A DNA stretch of 64,000 nucleotides from Butyricicoccus_A sp963588905 (GCA_963588905.1 CAVAJF010000006.1:62001-126000), one strand, 5' to 3'. Shown: positions 15,488 to 24,470, numbered from the stretch's first letter. The notes: a model not told the origin generated them from the letters alone. Translations and numbers: made by a program.

Positions 15488-16152
15488 GACGGTTCCTCCT
15501 GATTAAAGATCGTAATTTTTTGAATGCCATCAATGTGAGACAGCCATTGCTCAATATCGGTTGGAATAGGCTGGTCGCATTCCAGAATCATGACTGCATA
15601 GCCACCCTGTGCGTTGCGAAACAGCTGCATCGTGGCAATATTCACATGTCTTTGCATCAGAGCAGAAGTGACGGCAGCAACATGACCCGGTGTGTCCTGA
15701 TTGTGCACGATGAGTGTGTTGTGCTCACCGGAAAAGTTGGCTTCAATGCCGTCAATCGAGCTGACGCGAATGCGACCGCCGCCGATGCTCTCGGCAACGA
15801 CATCCAGCGTGCGGCCACTGGCTCCTGTCAGCTCCAAACGGGCAGTATTTGGATGCGCATTGCGCATTTGCACCGTGGAAAATGTGAAGGACAGGCCTTC
15901 CTGCTCCGCGATGGCGTAGCTGTTTGGAATGCGCAGATCATCCGGCTGCATCCCGAGCAGACCGGCAATCAGCGCGCAGTCTGTGCCATGTCCGTGGCCT
16001 GTGAGAGCAAAGCTGCCATGCAGAGAAATCTCTGCGTGAACCGGTGCTTCACCGAGCAGCTTGCGGGCAGTGAGCCCGATGCGCACAGCACCAGCTGTAT
16101 GGCTGCTGGAAGGCCCTACCATAATAGGACCCAAAATATCAAACAAACGCAT
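15484..16152 (-). CDS. sdaAB: L-serine dehydratase, Fe-S dependent, beta subunit
   Basis: A 222-residue partner of SdaAA. Residues 1-140 carry the SDH beta domain with DILGPIMVGPSSSHTAGAVRIG. A C-terminal ACT domain includes NTLIVHNQDTPGHVAAVTSAL. ATG 16152 is chosen because AAGGAGG lies 7 bases upstream; longer in-frame starts lack this site. A promoter with TATAAT (16239-16234) and TTGCTT 17 bases before lies on the minus strand. Confidence 0.95.
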   Translation of the reverse strand: MRLFDILGPIMVGPSSSHTAGAVRIGLTARKLLGEAPVHAEISLHGSFALTGHGHGTDCALIAGLLGMQPDDLRIPNSYAIAEQEGLSFTFSTVQMRNAHPNTARLELTGASGRTLDVVAESIGGGRIRVSSIDGIEANFSGEHNTLIVHNQDTPGHVAAVTSALMQRHVNIATMQLFRNAQGGYAVMILECDQPIPTDIEQWLSHIDGIQKITIFNQEEPS

Positions 16153-16279
16153 GAAAATCCTCCTTAAAGTGTGTTGTGAATACCACTTTTGGTGCATTTT
16201 TCAAAAAAATCGCAACAAAATACGTTATTAGACATTATAGCGTTTGCTGACACAAAAAGCAATGCATAAAAGATTTGTT

Positions 16280-17410
16280 TTAGAAAATATTTCTGTGCTT
16301 GACGATGAGCCATGCACCGATGCAGGATACAAAGGGAACCGTTAGAATCACACCCATGCTGGCGGAAATGCCTTGAATGATTTCAATGGCCATATCATAT
16401 AGATTGATGAGCTGTAGATATTCGTAATCATACGCGTAGAACATGACAATGGTATTGATCGAACCGCCGGCAAACGCGAGAATCAAGGTATTCGACATCG
16501 TACCCATCATGTCGCGTCCCACAGTCATGCCGGAGCGGCATAATTGCCGCGCTGTCATGGTTGGATTTTGTTCGTGCAGCTCTTGCAGCGTAGAGGAGAT
16601 GGACATGCTGACATCCATGACGGCACCGAGTGCAGCGATCAGAATACCGGCAAACAGCAGCTCTCCGACCTGAATACCGGTTTCTTCCTGAACGTAAATG
16701 AGATTTTCAATATCGGATACATTGTAACCGGTGACATGTGTGATCTTGCCAAAAATCCATGCAAGCACACCGGCGGCAAGCACGCCTAAAATGGTACCGA
16801 GGACGGCGGCAGTTGCCTTGGCAGTAAAGCCGCCGACTAGATACATCGTAACCAAGGTAGTCAAAATAACCACAACAATGGCCGCCAGAATCGGAGACCA
16901 GCCGCGATAAATGGCGGGTAGGAAGAACCAAAGAATACTGATGAAGGTAAATACTAAACTAATGACGGAATACAGCCCGCGTTTTCCACCAATGACCACA
17001 ATAGAGAGCAAAAACAAAGCGACGATCGCATAGAGTGCTGGAGCGCGGTTATAACCGTATACGGAAGTCACAAGTTCTCCGTTGGATTCGCTGACAATGG
17101 CAATGACCTTCATGCCGACGGTGCAGTGCACGCCGTATAGATACGCGGATGAACTGGTGGCTTCTACGCTTTCGCCTGCATGATCTCCACTCAATAACTT
17201 TAGCTGTACGGTTTGGTCTCCGATGTAAACATCGCCGGATTGCTCATGGTCTTGGATGATAGAGGTGACCTGTGCTTTGACGAAGCTGCGTCCGTCGTTT
17301 TCCATTAACGGCACGCGATGAACCTGAGAGATGGTGTAAAAGCAAACGGCGACAACTATAGCGAAAATGACGAGCAGCAGCCGCTTGCGAAATCCTGTTT
17401 GTATTTGCAT
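16280..17410 (-). CDS. YibE/F family membrane protein
   Basis: A 376-residue membrane protein. One N-terminal helix (about residues 10-27) is followed by an extracellular beta-rich segment of about 90 residues, then about seven membrane helices. The conserved block GALGAVMDVSMSISSTLQEL is typical of YibE/F-like proteins, whose biochemical function is unknown. A good ribosome site (AAGGAG) precedes ATG 17410. A terminator of the upstream phosphatase gene stands 26 bases before, so this gene depends on read-through or an unrecognised promoter. Confidence 0.85.
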   Translation of the reverse strand: MQIQTGFRKRLLLVIFAIVVAVCFYTISQVHRVPLMENDGRSFVKAQVTSIIQDHEQSGDVYIGDQTVQLKLLSGDHAGESVEATSSSAYLYGVHCTVGMKVIAIVSESNGELVTSVYGYNRAPALYAIVALFLLSIVVIGGKRGLYSVISLVFTFISILWFFLPAIYRGWSPILAAIVVVILTTLVTMYLVGGFTAKATAAVLGTILGVLAAGVLAWIFGKITHVTGYNVSDIENLIYVQEETGIQVGELLFAGILIAALGAVMDVSMSISSTLQELHEQNPTMTARQLCRSGMTVGRDMMGTMSNTLILAFAGGSINTIVMFYAYDYEYLQLINLYDMAIEIIQGISASMGVILTVPFVSCIGAWLIVKHRNIF

Positions 17411-17430
17411 GATGTTTCTCCTTCCATAAA

Positions 17431-17460
17431 AAGATGCCGGAGAACCAGCGTTCTCCGGCT
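17431..17460 (-). terminator. Terminator of the SLH phosphatase gene
   Basis: On the minus strand GCCGGAGAAC and GTTCTCCGGC pair perfectly over 10 bp with loop GCTG, followed by ATCTTTTT. It lies 18 bases after the phosphatase stop. Confidence 0.85.
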
Positions 17461-17477
17461 GTCATTTGTTTGTGTTT

Positions 17478-19604
17478 TTACTTCAAACCGTTCGTCAGCA
17501 TCTGTGCGATCTGTGCGCGGGTAGAAGAAGCCTGCGGAGAAAGAGTAACCGTGCTGCCGTTCTTGATACCGCCAATCAATCCGCTGCCGACTGCCCATTG
17601 CATCGCATCCTGTGCCCAAGGAGATACCGAAGCAGCGTCCGGATACTGGCTCAGATCCGCCGAAGCAGAGGTATCCTTTCCGATCATCTTCATATATCGC
17701 TGCAAGATGATAGTGGTCTGTTCACGGGTGACATCACGCTCTGGGGAGAAGGTGTTCTTGCTGGTGCCAAAGACCAGACCATTCTGCGAAGCCCAAGTCA
17801 CAGCGTTTTTGTACCATGCGTTGCCGACATCGTAGAAAGAAGAGGTTCCGGTAACTTCTGGCTGACCTGCCATGTTATACAGTACCTGAACGAGCATCGC
17901 GCGGGACATCGGCATGTTTGGAGCAAACGTCGTTGCGTTCAGACCGGCGAACAGCTTGTTTTGATAGGTGTATGCCACTGCGCTGTAGAACCAATCACTT
18001 TTCTTGACATCCGTAAACGGCAGGGTGCTCTCCTCCGTCTTTTTGATGGTAAAGGAATCGTCGATTGCCTGACCGTTGTCTGTGCGGTAGGTGTTGATGG
18101 TCAGAGAATCGTCTGTCATATTCACGATAGAATAGGTCGGAACATCCTCCTGCCAGCGCTTAGCAATATAGGACTGCATACGCGGAACCAGATCATAGTA
18201 TTTACTGCCGGAAGAAGAGTTTGCGGTCATGTATAAGATACCGTCCGGATTGACAACGGTGTTGCCGTCTGTTTCCTGCACGGCGTCTTTATCCATGACA
18301 GCCTGCAAATAATTCAGATACGTGCGCTGCGCGTCATCCGTGGCATTCGGCAGAATATTTTCCGGTGCGACAAAGCGGCTTTCCGGATTTTCACCGGCAT
18401 CCGAGTCCACCGCCAGCATGGATTTGAAATCGCTGCTGGAGTAGTCTACCGTCTTTTTGCCGCCTTTCAGAATCTGGGAACGGGAGTACGCATGGTCATG
18501 ACCGGTCATAACGGCATCAATGTCATATTCCTCAAAATACGGAACCAACTGATAGCGCAAATTGGTGATTTCCGGCTCGTTGGAATGCTCTGCGGAGCCG
18601 TAAATATCCTGATGCAGCGTGACAATGCGCCATTTTGCGTTCGGACAGGCTTTGATTGCCTGTTCCATGAACTGCTTGTGTTCTGCCGTATTGGTGTTCT
18701 GCGTGTTGAGCATCAGAAACAGCGCATTGCCGTAGGTGAAGTAGTAGTCACCGCCTACGACACCGTTGGAGCCCAGCTCGCTGGCATTGGCTGTGTTGAA
18801 GTGATAGGTGTAGTTGGCGTTGTCGGCATCGTGGTTGCCGACGGTTGTTGCGACCGGCAGAGAGTCTAAAGCATCTGGAGAGAGATAGCCAGTGTATTCG
18901 ATTTCGCTCTTGGTGGCATCCTGATTTGGCGCTTTTTTCTTCGTTGTCTGAATCTGATCTCCGGCAGACAGGACGAAGCTGGCCGTATCATCGCGCTTTA
19001 ATGCCTCATTGAGTGTATGGTTCCAGTTGAAGGAGTCATTGCAGACAGCCGCAGACTGTGCATCGTAGAATTCCGGCGTATCCTGTCCCTTGGCGGAGTT
19101 GGAAGAACCGATCTGCGGGTCACCAACATAAATGAAGGAAAATCCGTCGCTGCTGTTCTGTACCTCAAATTTTGTCGCTGCCTGATTGCCGATCTGGTAA
19201 TAGTATGTGCCCGGCTTGAGGCTGGAGGCGGTTGCCTTGCAGGAATAATATTGCGTCCCCTCGCTGTCCACGACAGCGGACTGACCGGTAATGGTCTGTT
19301 CCTGCACATGCTGCGTCATGGCTGCATCTGTAGCGACGCGGAAAGAGGCGGTCTGTGTCTTGGAGTACCAAGCAAAATTCATCTGGGTGTCATCGGAGCC
19401 AGGGGAAAGAGATACCTGCGTCCAATCGTTTTTCATGGTTTCCCAGCGCTCCTGCCATGCGGCATAGGCACCGTTTGCTGCGGCCGGTGTTTGAGAGGCG
19501 TCGGTGTGTCCGTCCGGCGCTGCGGCGGCAAAGGCAGACAGAGAACTGCTCGCTGCCAGCACGCCGGTCAAAACCAGCGCGGCAATTTGCTTGTTAACCT
19601 TCAT
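17478..19604 (-). CDS. Secreted purple-acid-phosphatase-like metallophosphoesterase with three SLH domains
   Basis: A 708-residue exported enzyme. Residues 1-28 are a signal peptide. An N-terminal Ig-like purple acid phosphatase domain covers about 60-150, then the metallophosphatase core with YVGDPQIG, LSAGDQIQ, VGNHDADN, LHQDIYG and MTGHDHAYSRS supplies the metal ligands. Three S-layer homology repeats at the C-terminus (FTDVKKSDWFYSAVAYTY, FYDVGNAWYKNAVTWAS, YPDAASVSPWAQDAMQWA) anchor it to the wall. It would release phosphate from external phosphoesters. ATG 19604 follows AGGAG by 10 bases; an in-frame ATG at 19625 is less likely. Upstream phased repeats suggest phosphate control. Confidence 0.9.
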   Translation of the reverse strand: MKVNKQIAALVLTGVLAASSSLSAFAAAAPDGHTDASQTPAAANGAYAAWQERWETMKNDWTQVSLSPGSDDTQMNFAWYSKTQTASFRVATDAAMTQHVQEQTITGQSAVVDSEGTQYYSCKATASSLKPGTYYYQIGNQAATKFEVQNSSDGFSFIYVGDPQIGSSNSAKGQDTPEFYDAQSAAVCNDSFNWNHTLNEALKRDDTASFVLSAGDQIQTTKKKAPNQDATKSEIEYTGYLSPDALDSLPVATTVGNHDADNANYTYHFNTANASELGSNGVVGGDYYFTYGNALFLMLNTQNTNTAEHKQFMEQAIKACPNAKWRIVTLHQDIYGSAEHSNEPEITNLRYQLVPYFEEYDIDAVMTGHDHAYSRSQILKGGKKTVDYSSSDFKSMLAVDSDAGENPESRFVAPENILPNATDDAQRTYLNYLQAVMDKDAVQETDGNTVVNPDGILYMTANSSSGSKYYDLVPRMQSYIAKRWQEDVPTYSIVNMTDDSLTINTYRTDNGQAIDDSFTIKKTEESTLPFTDVKKSDWFYSAVAYTYQNKLFAGLNATTFAPNMPMSRAMLVQVLYNMAGQPEVTGTSSFYDVGNAWYKNAVTWASQNGLVFGTSKNTFSPERDVTREQTTIILQRYMKMIGKDTSASADLSQYPDAASVSPWAQDAMQWAVGSGLIGGIKNGSTVTLSPQASSTRAQIAQMLTNGLK

Positions 19605-19654
19605 GTTGTTTTCACTCCTGTTCATTTTTTACGATTTTAAACCTGTTCAAGCGG

Positions 19655-19683
19655 AGTATAACACTGGATTTTGATGGTTTCAA
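19655..19683 (-). promoter_or_regulatory. Promoter of the SLH phosphatase gene
   Basis: On the minus strand TTGAAA (19683-19678), 17 bases and TATACT (19660-19655), about 50 bases before the start codon. Confidence 0.7.
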
Positions 19684-19688
19684 TGCAG

Positions 19689-19716
19689 TTTACAAACATT
19701 TGAACAACATTGTACA
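19689..19716 (-). promoter_or_regulatory. Pho-box-like phased repeats
   Basis: On the minus strand TGTACA, GTTCAA and TGTAAA begin at 19716, 19705 and 19694, exactly 11 bp apart. The array ends 5 bp before the -35 hexamer. Hexamers at 11-bp spacing are how PhoP/OmpR-type regulators bind in Firmicutes, and the gene is a phosphatase. The match to a published Pho box is only approximate. Confidence 0.55.
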
Positions 19717-19764
19717 GGGAAAATACGAGAGCGCGCGGCAGAGAAAAATTTTCTTTACAAAAGA

Positions 19765-19800
19765 AAAACAGAGAATCCCATGCGGACATGGAATTCTCTG
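19765..19800 (-). terminator. Terminator of the second AGCS gene
   Basis: On the minus strand AGAGAATTCCATG pairs with CATGGGATTCTCT (one mismatch) around TCCG and runs into GTTTTTCTTTT. It lies 26 bases after the AGCS stop. Confidence 0.8.
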
Positions 19801-19825
19801 TTGTGTGCTTATAAGTGTTTGTTGA

Positions 19826-21187
19826 TTAGTTTTCTTTAAAATAATCTCTGACGAGCTTGATGACGACGCCGTTCAGACCGAGCAGACCGATCAAGTTCGG
19901 AATTGCCATCAGACCGTTCAGGGTGTCTGCAATGCTCCATACCAGAGTCAGGCTGCTGACAGAGCCGACAAAGGCCAGAACAACAAAGACGGCACGATAG
20001 CCCTTGGTTAGCTTTTCGGTATAGCTCTTGCCCTTGAATAAGTACTCGATGGATTTCTCGCCATAGTACGACCAGCCGAGAATGGTGGAAATAGCGAACA
20101 GAACGGTTGCCAGAGTAACACCAAAGGTACCGAGCGGGCCGATTGCCTTGCCGAAAGCAGCAATGGTCAGGTCTGCGCCCTGCATACCGTTGTTATACAG
20201 ACCAGAGGATACAATAACCAGAGAGGTCAGGGTGCAGATAACCAGCGTATCGAAGAATACTTCAAAGGAACCCCAGAAGCCCTGCTTGACTGGGCTGTCG
20301 GTGACAGCGGCAGCGTGTGCAATCGGTGCACTGCCGAGACCTGCCTCGTTCGAGAACACGCCGCGGGCAACGCCAAAACGAACTGCCATCATAACCGTAT
20401 AACCGGCTGCACCGCCTGCAATAGACTGCGGATGAAAAGCGCCTTCAAAAATCGTAGCGAATGCGTGCGGAATTTCCGGTGCGTTGGCGATCAAAGCCAG
20501 GATAGCGAACAGGGCATAGGCACATCCCATAATCGGCACCAGCGTAGAGGTAACCTTTGCGATGCTCTGAATGCCGCCCAGCAGAACAACTGCTGCGATC
20601 ACGACAATGACAGCACCGGTCAGATACGGGTTGATGTTTAATGTCGAACTGAGCGCGGTGGAAATCGCGTTGGACTGGGTCATGTTGCCGATGCCAAACG
20701 AAGCAAATGCCGCAAAGATAGCGAACAAAACAGCCAGCCACTTGAGGTTCAGACCTTTTTCCAGATAATACATCGGGCCGCCGACGTTTTCGCCGCGCTG
20801 ATTCTTTTCGCGGAAATGCACAGAAAGAACGACCTCAGAGAACTTGGTCATCATACCAAAGATGGCGCTGACCCACATCCAAAATACGGCGCCCGGGCCG
20901 CCCAGTGCGATTGCTGTGGCAACACCTGTGATATTGCCTGTACCGACGGTGGATGCCAGCGCTGTCATAACAGCTTGGAACGGCGATACACCAAATTCGT
21001 TCTTTTTGTGCGCCTCCGGCGTGTGCAGAATGCCTACCGTGTTTTTAAAGATGGTTCCGAAGTGACGGAACTGCATGAAACCGGAGCGGATTGTCAGGAA
21101 AATGCCGGTGCCGACCAGAAGTGCCAGCATGTACGGTCCCCAGACAATGCCGTTGACAAATGAGTTGATTGAAACAATGATTGACAC
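19826..21187 (-). CDS. Sodium:alanine/glycine symporter (AGCS family), second copy
   Basis: A 453-residue Na+-coupled amino acid importer with about ten membrane helices. Family motifs are ALASTVGTGNITGVATAIALGGPGA and RGVFSNEAGLGSAPIAHAAAVT. It is clearly diverged from the riboswitch-controlled copy at 3391-4806 (for example in the N-terminus and in the loop FREKNQRGENVGGP), so it is not a recent duplicate. A consensus promoter (TTGACC-N17-TATAAT, 21270-21242 on the minus strand) precedes it and there is no glycine aptamer. Substrate could be alanine, glycine or glutamine. Confidence 0.92.
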   Translation of the reverse strand: MSIIVSINSFVNGIVWGPYMLALLVGTGIFLTIRSGFMQFRHFGTIFKNTVGILHTPEAHKKNEFGVSPFQAVMTALASTVGTGNITGVATAIALGGPGAVFWMWVSAIFGMMTKFSEVVLSVHFREKNQRGENVGGPMYYLEKGLNLKWLAVLFAIFAAFASFGIGNMTQSNAISTALSSTLNINPYLTGAVIVVIAAVVLLGGIQSIAKVTSTLVPIMGCAYALFAILALIANAPEIPHAFATIFEGAFHPQSIAGGAAGYTVMMAVRFGVARGVFSNEAGLGSAPIAHAAAVTDSPVKQGFWGSFEVFFDTLVICTLTSLVIVSSGLYNNGMQGADLTIAAFGKAIGPLGTFGVTLATVLFAISTILGWSYYGEKSIEYLFKGKSYTEKLTKGYRAVFVVLAFVGSVSSLTLVWSIADTLNGLMAIPNLIGLLGLNGVVIKLVRDYFKEN

Positions 21188-21241
21188 AATGTGCCTCCCC
21201 TCACGAATAAAAATGAATTGGAACGCATATAAGCGTTAAGA

Positions 21242-21270
21242 ATTATAACACGATTTGTGAGAAGGGTCAA
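21242..21270 (-). promoter_or_regulatory. Promoter of the second AGCS gene
   Basis: On the minus strand TTGACC (21270-21265), 17 bases and TATAAT (21247-21242). The rest of 21271-21383 is AT-rich and shows nothing I can name. Confidence 0.75.
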
Positions 21271-21383
21271 ACAAAATACGACACATAAAACGAGCAAAAG
21301 GGGAAAAATACAGAGTTATAACACAAAATAAGTACAAATGACCAAGAAACAGGAAGAATGAGAGGATATTTCTGTTTTAGTTG

Positions 21384-21412
21384 TTGCAATGCCGGACGAT
21401 TTTTCGTATAAT
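21384..21412 (+). promoter_or_regulatory. Promoter of the DUF6506 gene
   Basis: TTGCAA (21384-21389), 17 bases and TATAAT (21407-21412), followed by ribosome site AGGAGG before ATG 21445. Confidence 0.75.
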
Positions 21413-21444
21413 CAAGGTATCAAATGCTATAGGAGGCAAACACG

Positions 21445-21756
21445 ATGAAATTCAATGCAGGATTTATTTATGTTGCACCGAACTGTGATCCGCAGCAGCA
21501 GAACGCAGTGATTCCGGGCGAATCCATTGATCTGTACGTCTATGGCTGCTCTACATACAGTCAGGCAGAGGTTGTGGCAAAGAGCTTGGTAGAAGAGAAG
21601 GGCTGCACGGCCATTGAGCTGTGTGCAGGTTTCGGCAACGAAGGCATTGCGCGCATTCAGAAGGTTGTTGGTCCGGACGTTGCCGTTGGAGCGGTTAAGT
21701 TTGATCTCCATCCGGCATTTGGCTTTAAGAGCGGAGATACGGTTTTTAACAAGTAA
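21445..21756 (+). CDS. DUF6506 family protein
   Basis: A 103-residue soluble protein of compact alpha-beta type with no signal or membrane segment. The order KFNAGFIYVAPNCDP, VYGCSTYSQAEVVAKSLVEEKGCTAIELCAGFGNEGI and VAVGAVKFDLHPAFG matches what I recall of the DUF6506 family, which has no established function. It is monocistronic, with its own consensus promoter, strong ribosome site and a shared downstream terminator, so it is likely well expressed. Confidence 0.75.
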   Translation: MKFNAGFIYVAPNCDPQQQNAVIPGESIDLYVYGCSTYSQAEVVAKSLVEEKGCTAIELCAGFGNEGIARIQKVVGPDVAVGAVKFDLHPAFGFKSGDTVFNK

Positions 21757-21771
21757 CACAAGAAATAAAAC

Positions 21772-21815
21772 AGCGACTCTCTCACCAGCAGGTGCTGGCG
21801 GGAGGGTCGCTTTTG
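21772..21815. terminator. Bidirectional terminator, DUF6506 / MATE
   Basis: AGCGACTCTCTCACCAGC pairs with GCTGGCGGGAGGGTCGCT (some G-U pairs), loop AGGT. TTTT follows on the plus strand and GTTTTATTT on the minus strand. Confidence 0.85.
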
Positions 21816-21826
21816 TGTCTGGGATC

Positions 21827-23200
21827 TTAGGATGCGATTGCCGGGTCAGCAGGTGCATGTTCTGTCCAGCCTCGTTTCCATCTTCCGGAGAAATAGTAAA
21901 TGGAGACGCAGAGCGCCGTCGTTACCCATGTTGCAGGGAAAATGAGCGCGACATCATATACGGTGTTAAACAGCTGCATGGCGATGTACAGGAACAGCAG
22001 ACGGATGGCAAACATATTGATGAGTGTGAGACACATCACAGAAGCGGCCTTGCCTGCACCACGGATGGCACCGGCAAAGATTTCCACAAATACATATATA
22101 AAGTACAGGGGGAACAGACGAACAACAATCTTGCTGCTCAGTTCAATGACTTCTGCATCGCTGGAGAACAGATGCATTACGATGCGGGAGGCTGCCGTGA
22201 GCGATAACGTGATGCAAAGCGTGATGATGATGCCGGTAATCAAGCCGACCTTAGTACCTTTTTCAGCTCGTTTGATCTGTCCGCAGCCGAGATTTTGTCC
22301 AACAAATGTCGTGACAGCCTGACCGACTGCCCACATTGGGAAATAGACTAAGCCTTCGAGCTTGCCATAGGAGGTGTAGGCTGCCATGCTCGTGACACCC
22401 ATAGTATTGATCTGTGACTGCAGCAAAACCAAAGACAGAGAGACAACTGTCGTCTGTACACCGACCGGTACGCCCACGGAAAAAATTCGCTTGAGCGTCT
22501 CGGATTCGATGCGAATTTTGCGCAGATGCAGACGGTATTCCTCTGGCAGGCGGCGCAGACGGCGAATGGTCAAGACTGCTGCAACGGTTTGAGATAAAAA
22601 GGTGGCCATTGCCGCACCGGCAACACCGAAATCAAAGATATAAATAAATAAGGTATTGCCCAAGATGTTGGCGAAACCGCCGATGAGCTGATAAATCATC
22701 GGACGGCGGGAATCACCCAGCGCACGCAGAATGCCGGAGCTGAAGTTAAAGCCGACAATGGAAAACATGCTGAGAAAATAAATGCGTGCGTAGGTCACCG
22801 CAAGACTCAAAATCTCATCCGGTGTGTTCATAAGGCGCAGAATGGTGGGGGCAAACAGCCAGCCGATGAGCAGCAAAATGGCAGAACCAATGACAGCAAG
22901 TCCCATGGCCGAATGCAGGATTTTTTTCAGTCGCGGGAAATCCTTTCCTCCGTATGCCTGCGAGACCAATACGCCGACACCAACGCCCATGCCGGTAAAG
23001 AAACCGACGAGACAGTTGATAGGCCACGAACAGGTTCCAACAGCTGCGGACGCATCCTGTCCAAGAAGATTGCCGACAAACATCAGGTCTACCGTGTTGT
23101 ACATCTGCTGGATAATGCTGGTGCCCAGCAGCGGCAAGGCGAACAGAAGCAGCGCGCGCGTGATCGAGCCTTGCGTGAGGTCGATGGATTTGTTTTTCAT
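21827..23200 (-). CDS. MATE family efflux transporter
   Basis: A 457-residue membrane protein with about twelve helices in two halves. The N-terminus IDLTQGSITRALLLFALPLLGTSIIQQMYNTVDLMFVGN is the usual MATE opening. It exports cationic drugs or metabolites with Na+ or H+; the substrate is unknown. ATG 23200 is preferred since AAAGGGGG lies 7-9 bases upstream and the protein then begins at the conserved N-terminus. A promoter (TTGACT-N17-TACAAT, 23307-23279 on the minus strand) faces away from the divergent regulator gene at 23389, which could regulate it. Confidence 0.92.
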   Translation of the reverse strand: MKNKSIDLTQGSITRALLLFALPLLGTSIIQQMYNTVDLMFVGNLLGQDASAAVGTCSWPINCLVGFFTGMGVGVGVLVSQAYGGKDFPRLKKILHSAMGLAVIGSAILLLIGWLFAPTILRLMNTPDEILSLAVTYARIYFLSMFSIVGFNFSSGILRALGDSRRPMIYQLIGGFANILGNTLFIYIFDFGVAGAAMATFLSQTVAAVLTIRRLRRLPEEYRLHLRKIRIESETLKRIFSVGVPVGVQTTVVSLSLVLLQSQINTMGVTSMAAYTSYGKLEGLVYFPMWAVGQAVTTFVGQNLGCGQIKRAEKGTKVGLITGIIITLCITLSLTAASRIVMHLFSSDAEVIELSSKIVVRLFPLYFIYVFVEIFAGAIRGAGKAASVMCLTLINMFAIRLLFLYIAMQLFNTVYDVALIFPATWVTTALCVSIYYFSGRWKRGWTEHAPADPAIAS

Positions 23201-23278
23201 AGAGAAAATCCCCCTTTCCTTGTGTGTGAAAATAGAAAAATAATTCGTTGACCGCGAGTCATTCAATTCGGTGTAAGT

Positions 23279-23307
23279 ATTGTAAAATAGATTGTTACAG
23301 AAGTCAA
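23279..23307 (-). promoter_or_regulatory. Promoter of the MATE gene
   Basis: On the minus strand TTGACT (23307-23302), 17 bases and TACAAT (23284-23279). Confidence 0.7.
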
Positions 23308-23323
23308 GGGTTAACCACAAGAG

Positions 23324-23352
23324 TTGACGCAAATATCTGATTGCAGTATAAT
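23324..23352 (+). promoter_or_regulatory. Promoter of the AraC-type regulator
   Basis: TTGACG (23324-23329), 17 bases and TATAAT (23347-23352), 37 bases before the ATG at 23389. It is back-to-back with the MATE promoter. Confidence 0.75.
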
Positions 23353-23388
23353 AATAAAACATTTGCAGGGAAAAAGGGATGTTTGTTT

Positions 23389-24432
23389 ATGCACAGGAAG
23401 ATTCATGTTTTGGAAGCCGTTGACCAGCCGCGGGCAGACGTTTGGGATGCGCTGGCTGCGGATACGACGGTTTGTACCGTGCGCTCAGGAGAAGAGGCCT
23501 ATCAACGAATCCAAAAGGAACATTTTGATTTGGTGCTTGTCAATCTGATGCTCAATGGGCTGGATGGTCTGGAGCTTCTGCGCCGCATCAAGCGAGAAAA
23601 TTTGTGCGACGTTGTGGTATTGACCAGCGATTTTCCGGATTTTCAGTATGCGCAGCAGGGAATCTTATATGGTGCATTCGATTATTTGCTTCGTCCCTTA
23701 ACCGTCGAGATGCTGCAAAAGCTGCTTGTCCGCGTCAGGAAAAAGCTGTGGGGAGAACAGGCAGCGCAGCAGCAAGCCTGCGACACCCTTGTGCAGCACA
23801 TGGGAACCGAGCAATTGTCCGCTTGCTTTGATGCGCTCGTGCAGGAATATACCCAGCAGATACCGGATGCGGTACAGACAGACATTTTTATTCAGCATTT
23901 ATATGAGAGCACGGTGGAAAAGACCTTTGAGACTTGGACGTGGCTGGCCTTGTTTGAACAGAAAGAGGAATATTTGTCCATTGATTGGCTGTCCGGCGGC
24001 GAGCATATGGTTTGGGATTTCTGCCGCAGAAGATTATGTGCACTGAGTGCCGCTATTGCTACACTGTATCCGCGAACAGAAAATGAAAAGCTGCGCAAAA
24101 TCCTGCAGTATTTGCTCCAGCATATTGATGACGGCTGTTTGCAGAAGGATGTTGCCGCTGCACAGTATATTAGCAATCCTTCGCTCAGTGAATTGTTTCG
24201 CAGTCAGCTGGGCATGACATACCATGCTTATACTTCAGAGCTGAAGCTGAAGCGGGCACAATATCTGCTTCGATATTCTTCTAAAAAAATCTATGAGATT
24301 AGCGCGTTGCTTGGCTATAAAGATGTCAATTATTTCTCCAGAAAATTTCGGGAAAAGATGGGCATATCGCTTTCTCAGTACCGGCAGCAGAGCCGCGCGG
24401 AAGAAAATACCTCTCTGGACTATCAAATTTAA
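23389..24432 (+). CDS. AraC-type response-regulator-like protein with degenerate receiver
   Basis: A 347-residue cytoplasmic regulator. Residues 1-115 have the receiver fold, but the phosphate-accepting Asp is Asn52 (LVLVNLMLNGLDGLELL). The conserved Lys is Arg102 (YLLRP) and the beta-1 acidic pair is reduced to one Glu. Thr79 remains. The middle 120 residues are not recognised. The C-terminal 100 residues are an AraC double helix-turn-helix (IYEISALLGYKDVNYFSRKFREKMGISLSQYR). It probably does not use aspartate phosphorylation and no histidine kinase is adjacent. It sits between the MATE gene and the sulfate operon, whose long AT-rich upstream region is a plausible target. ATG 23389 fits AAAAAGGG upstream. 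Confidence 0.85.
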   Translation: MHRKIHVLEAVDQPRADVWDALAADTTVCTVRSGEEAYQRIQKEHFDLVLVNLMLNGLDGLELLRRIKRENLCDVVVLTSDFPDFQYAQQGILYGAFDYLLRPLTVEMLQKLLVRVRKKLWGEQAAQQQACDTLVQHMGTEQLSACFDALVQEYTQQIPDAVQTDIFIQHLYESTVEKTFETWTWLALFEQKEEYLSIDWLSGGEHMVWDFCRRRLCALSAAIATLYPRTENEKLRKILQYLLQHIDDGCLQKDVAAAQYISNPSLSELFRSQLGMTYHAYTSELKLKRAQYLLRYSSKKIYEISALLGYKDVNYFSRKFREKMGISLSQYRQQSRAEENTSLDYQI

Positions 24433-24438
24433 TCACGT

Positions 24439-24470
24439 ATCCTCTGTCATATGACAGAGGATATTTTTTT
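24439..24470 (+). terminator. Terminator of the AraC-type regulator
   Basis: ATCCTCTGTCAT and ATGACAGAGGAT are perfect 12-bp complements with no spare loop bases, followed by ATATTTTTTT. Confidence 0.85.

Noticed and set aside
23200..23362. 54-residue N-terminal extension of the MATE protein
   Set aside because: It would run through the promoter of the divergent regulator; ATG 23200 has a strong ribosome site and the standard family start.
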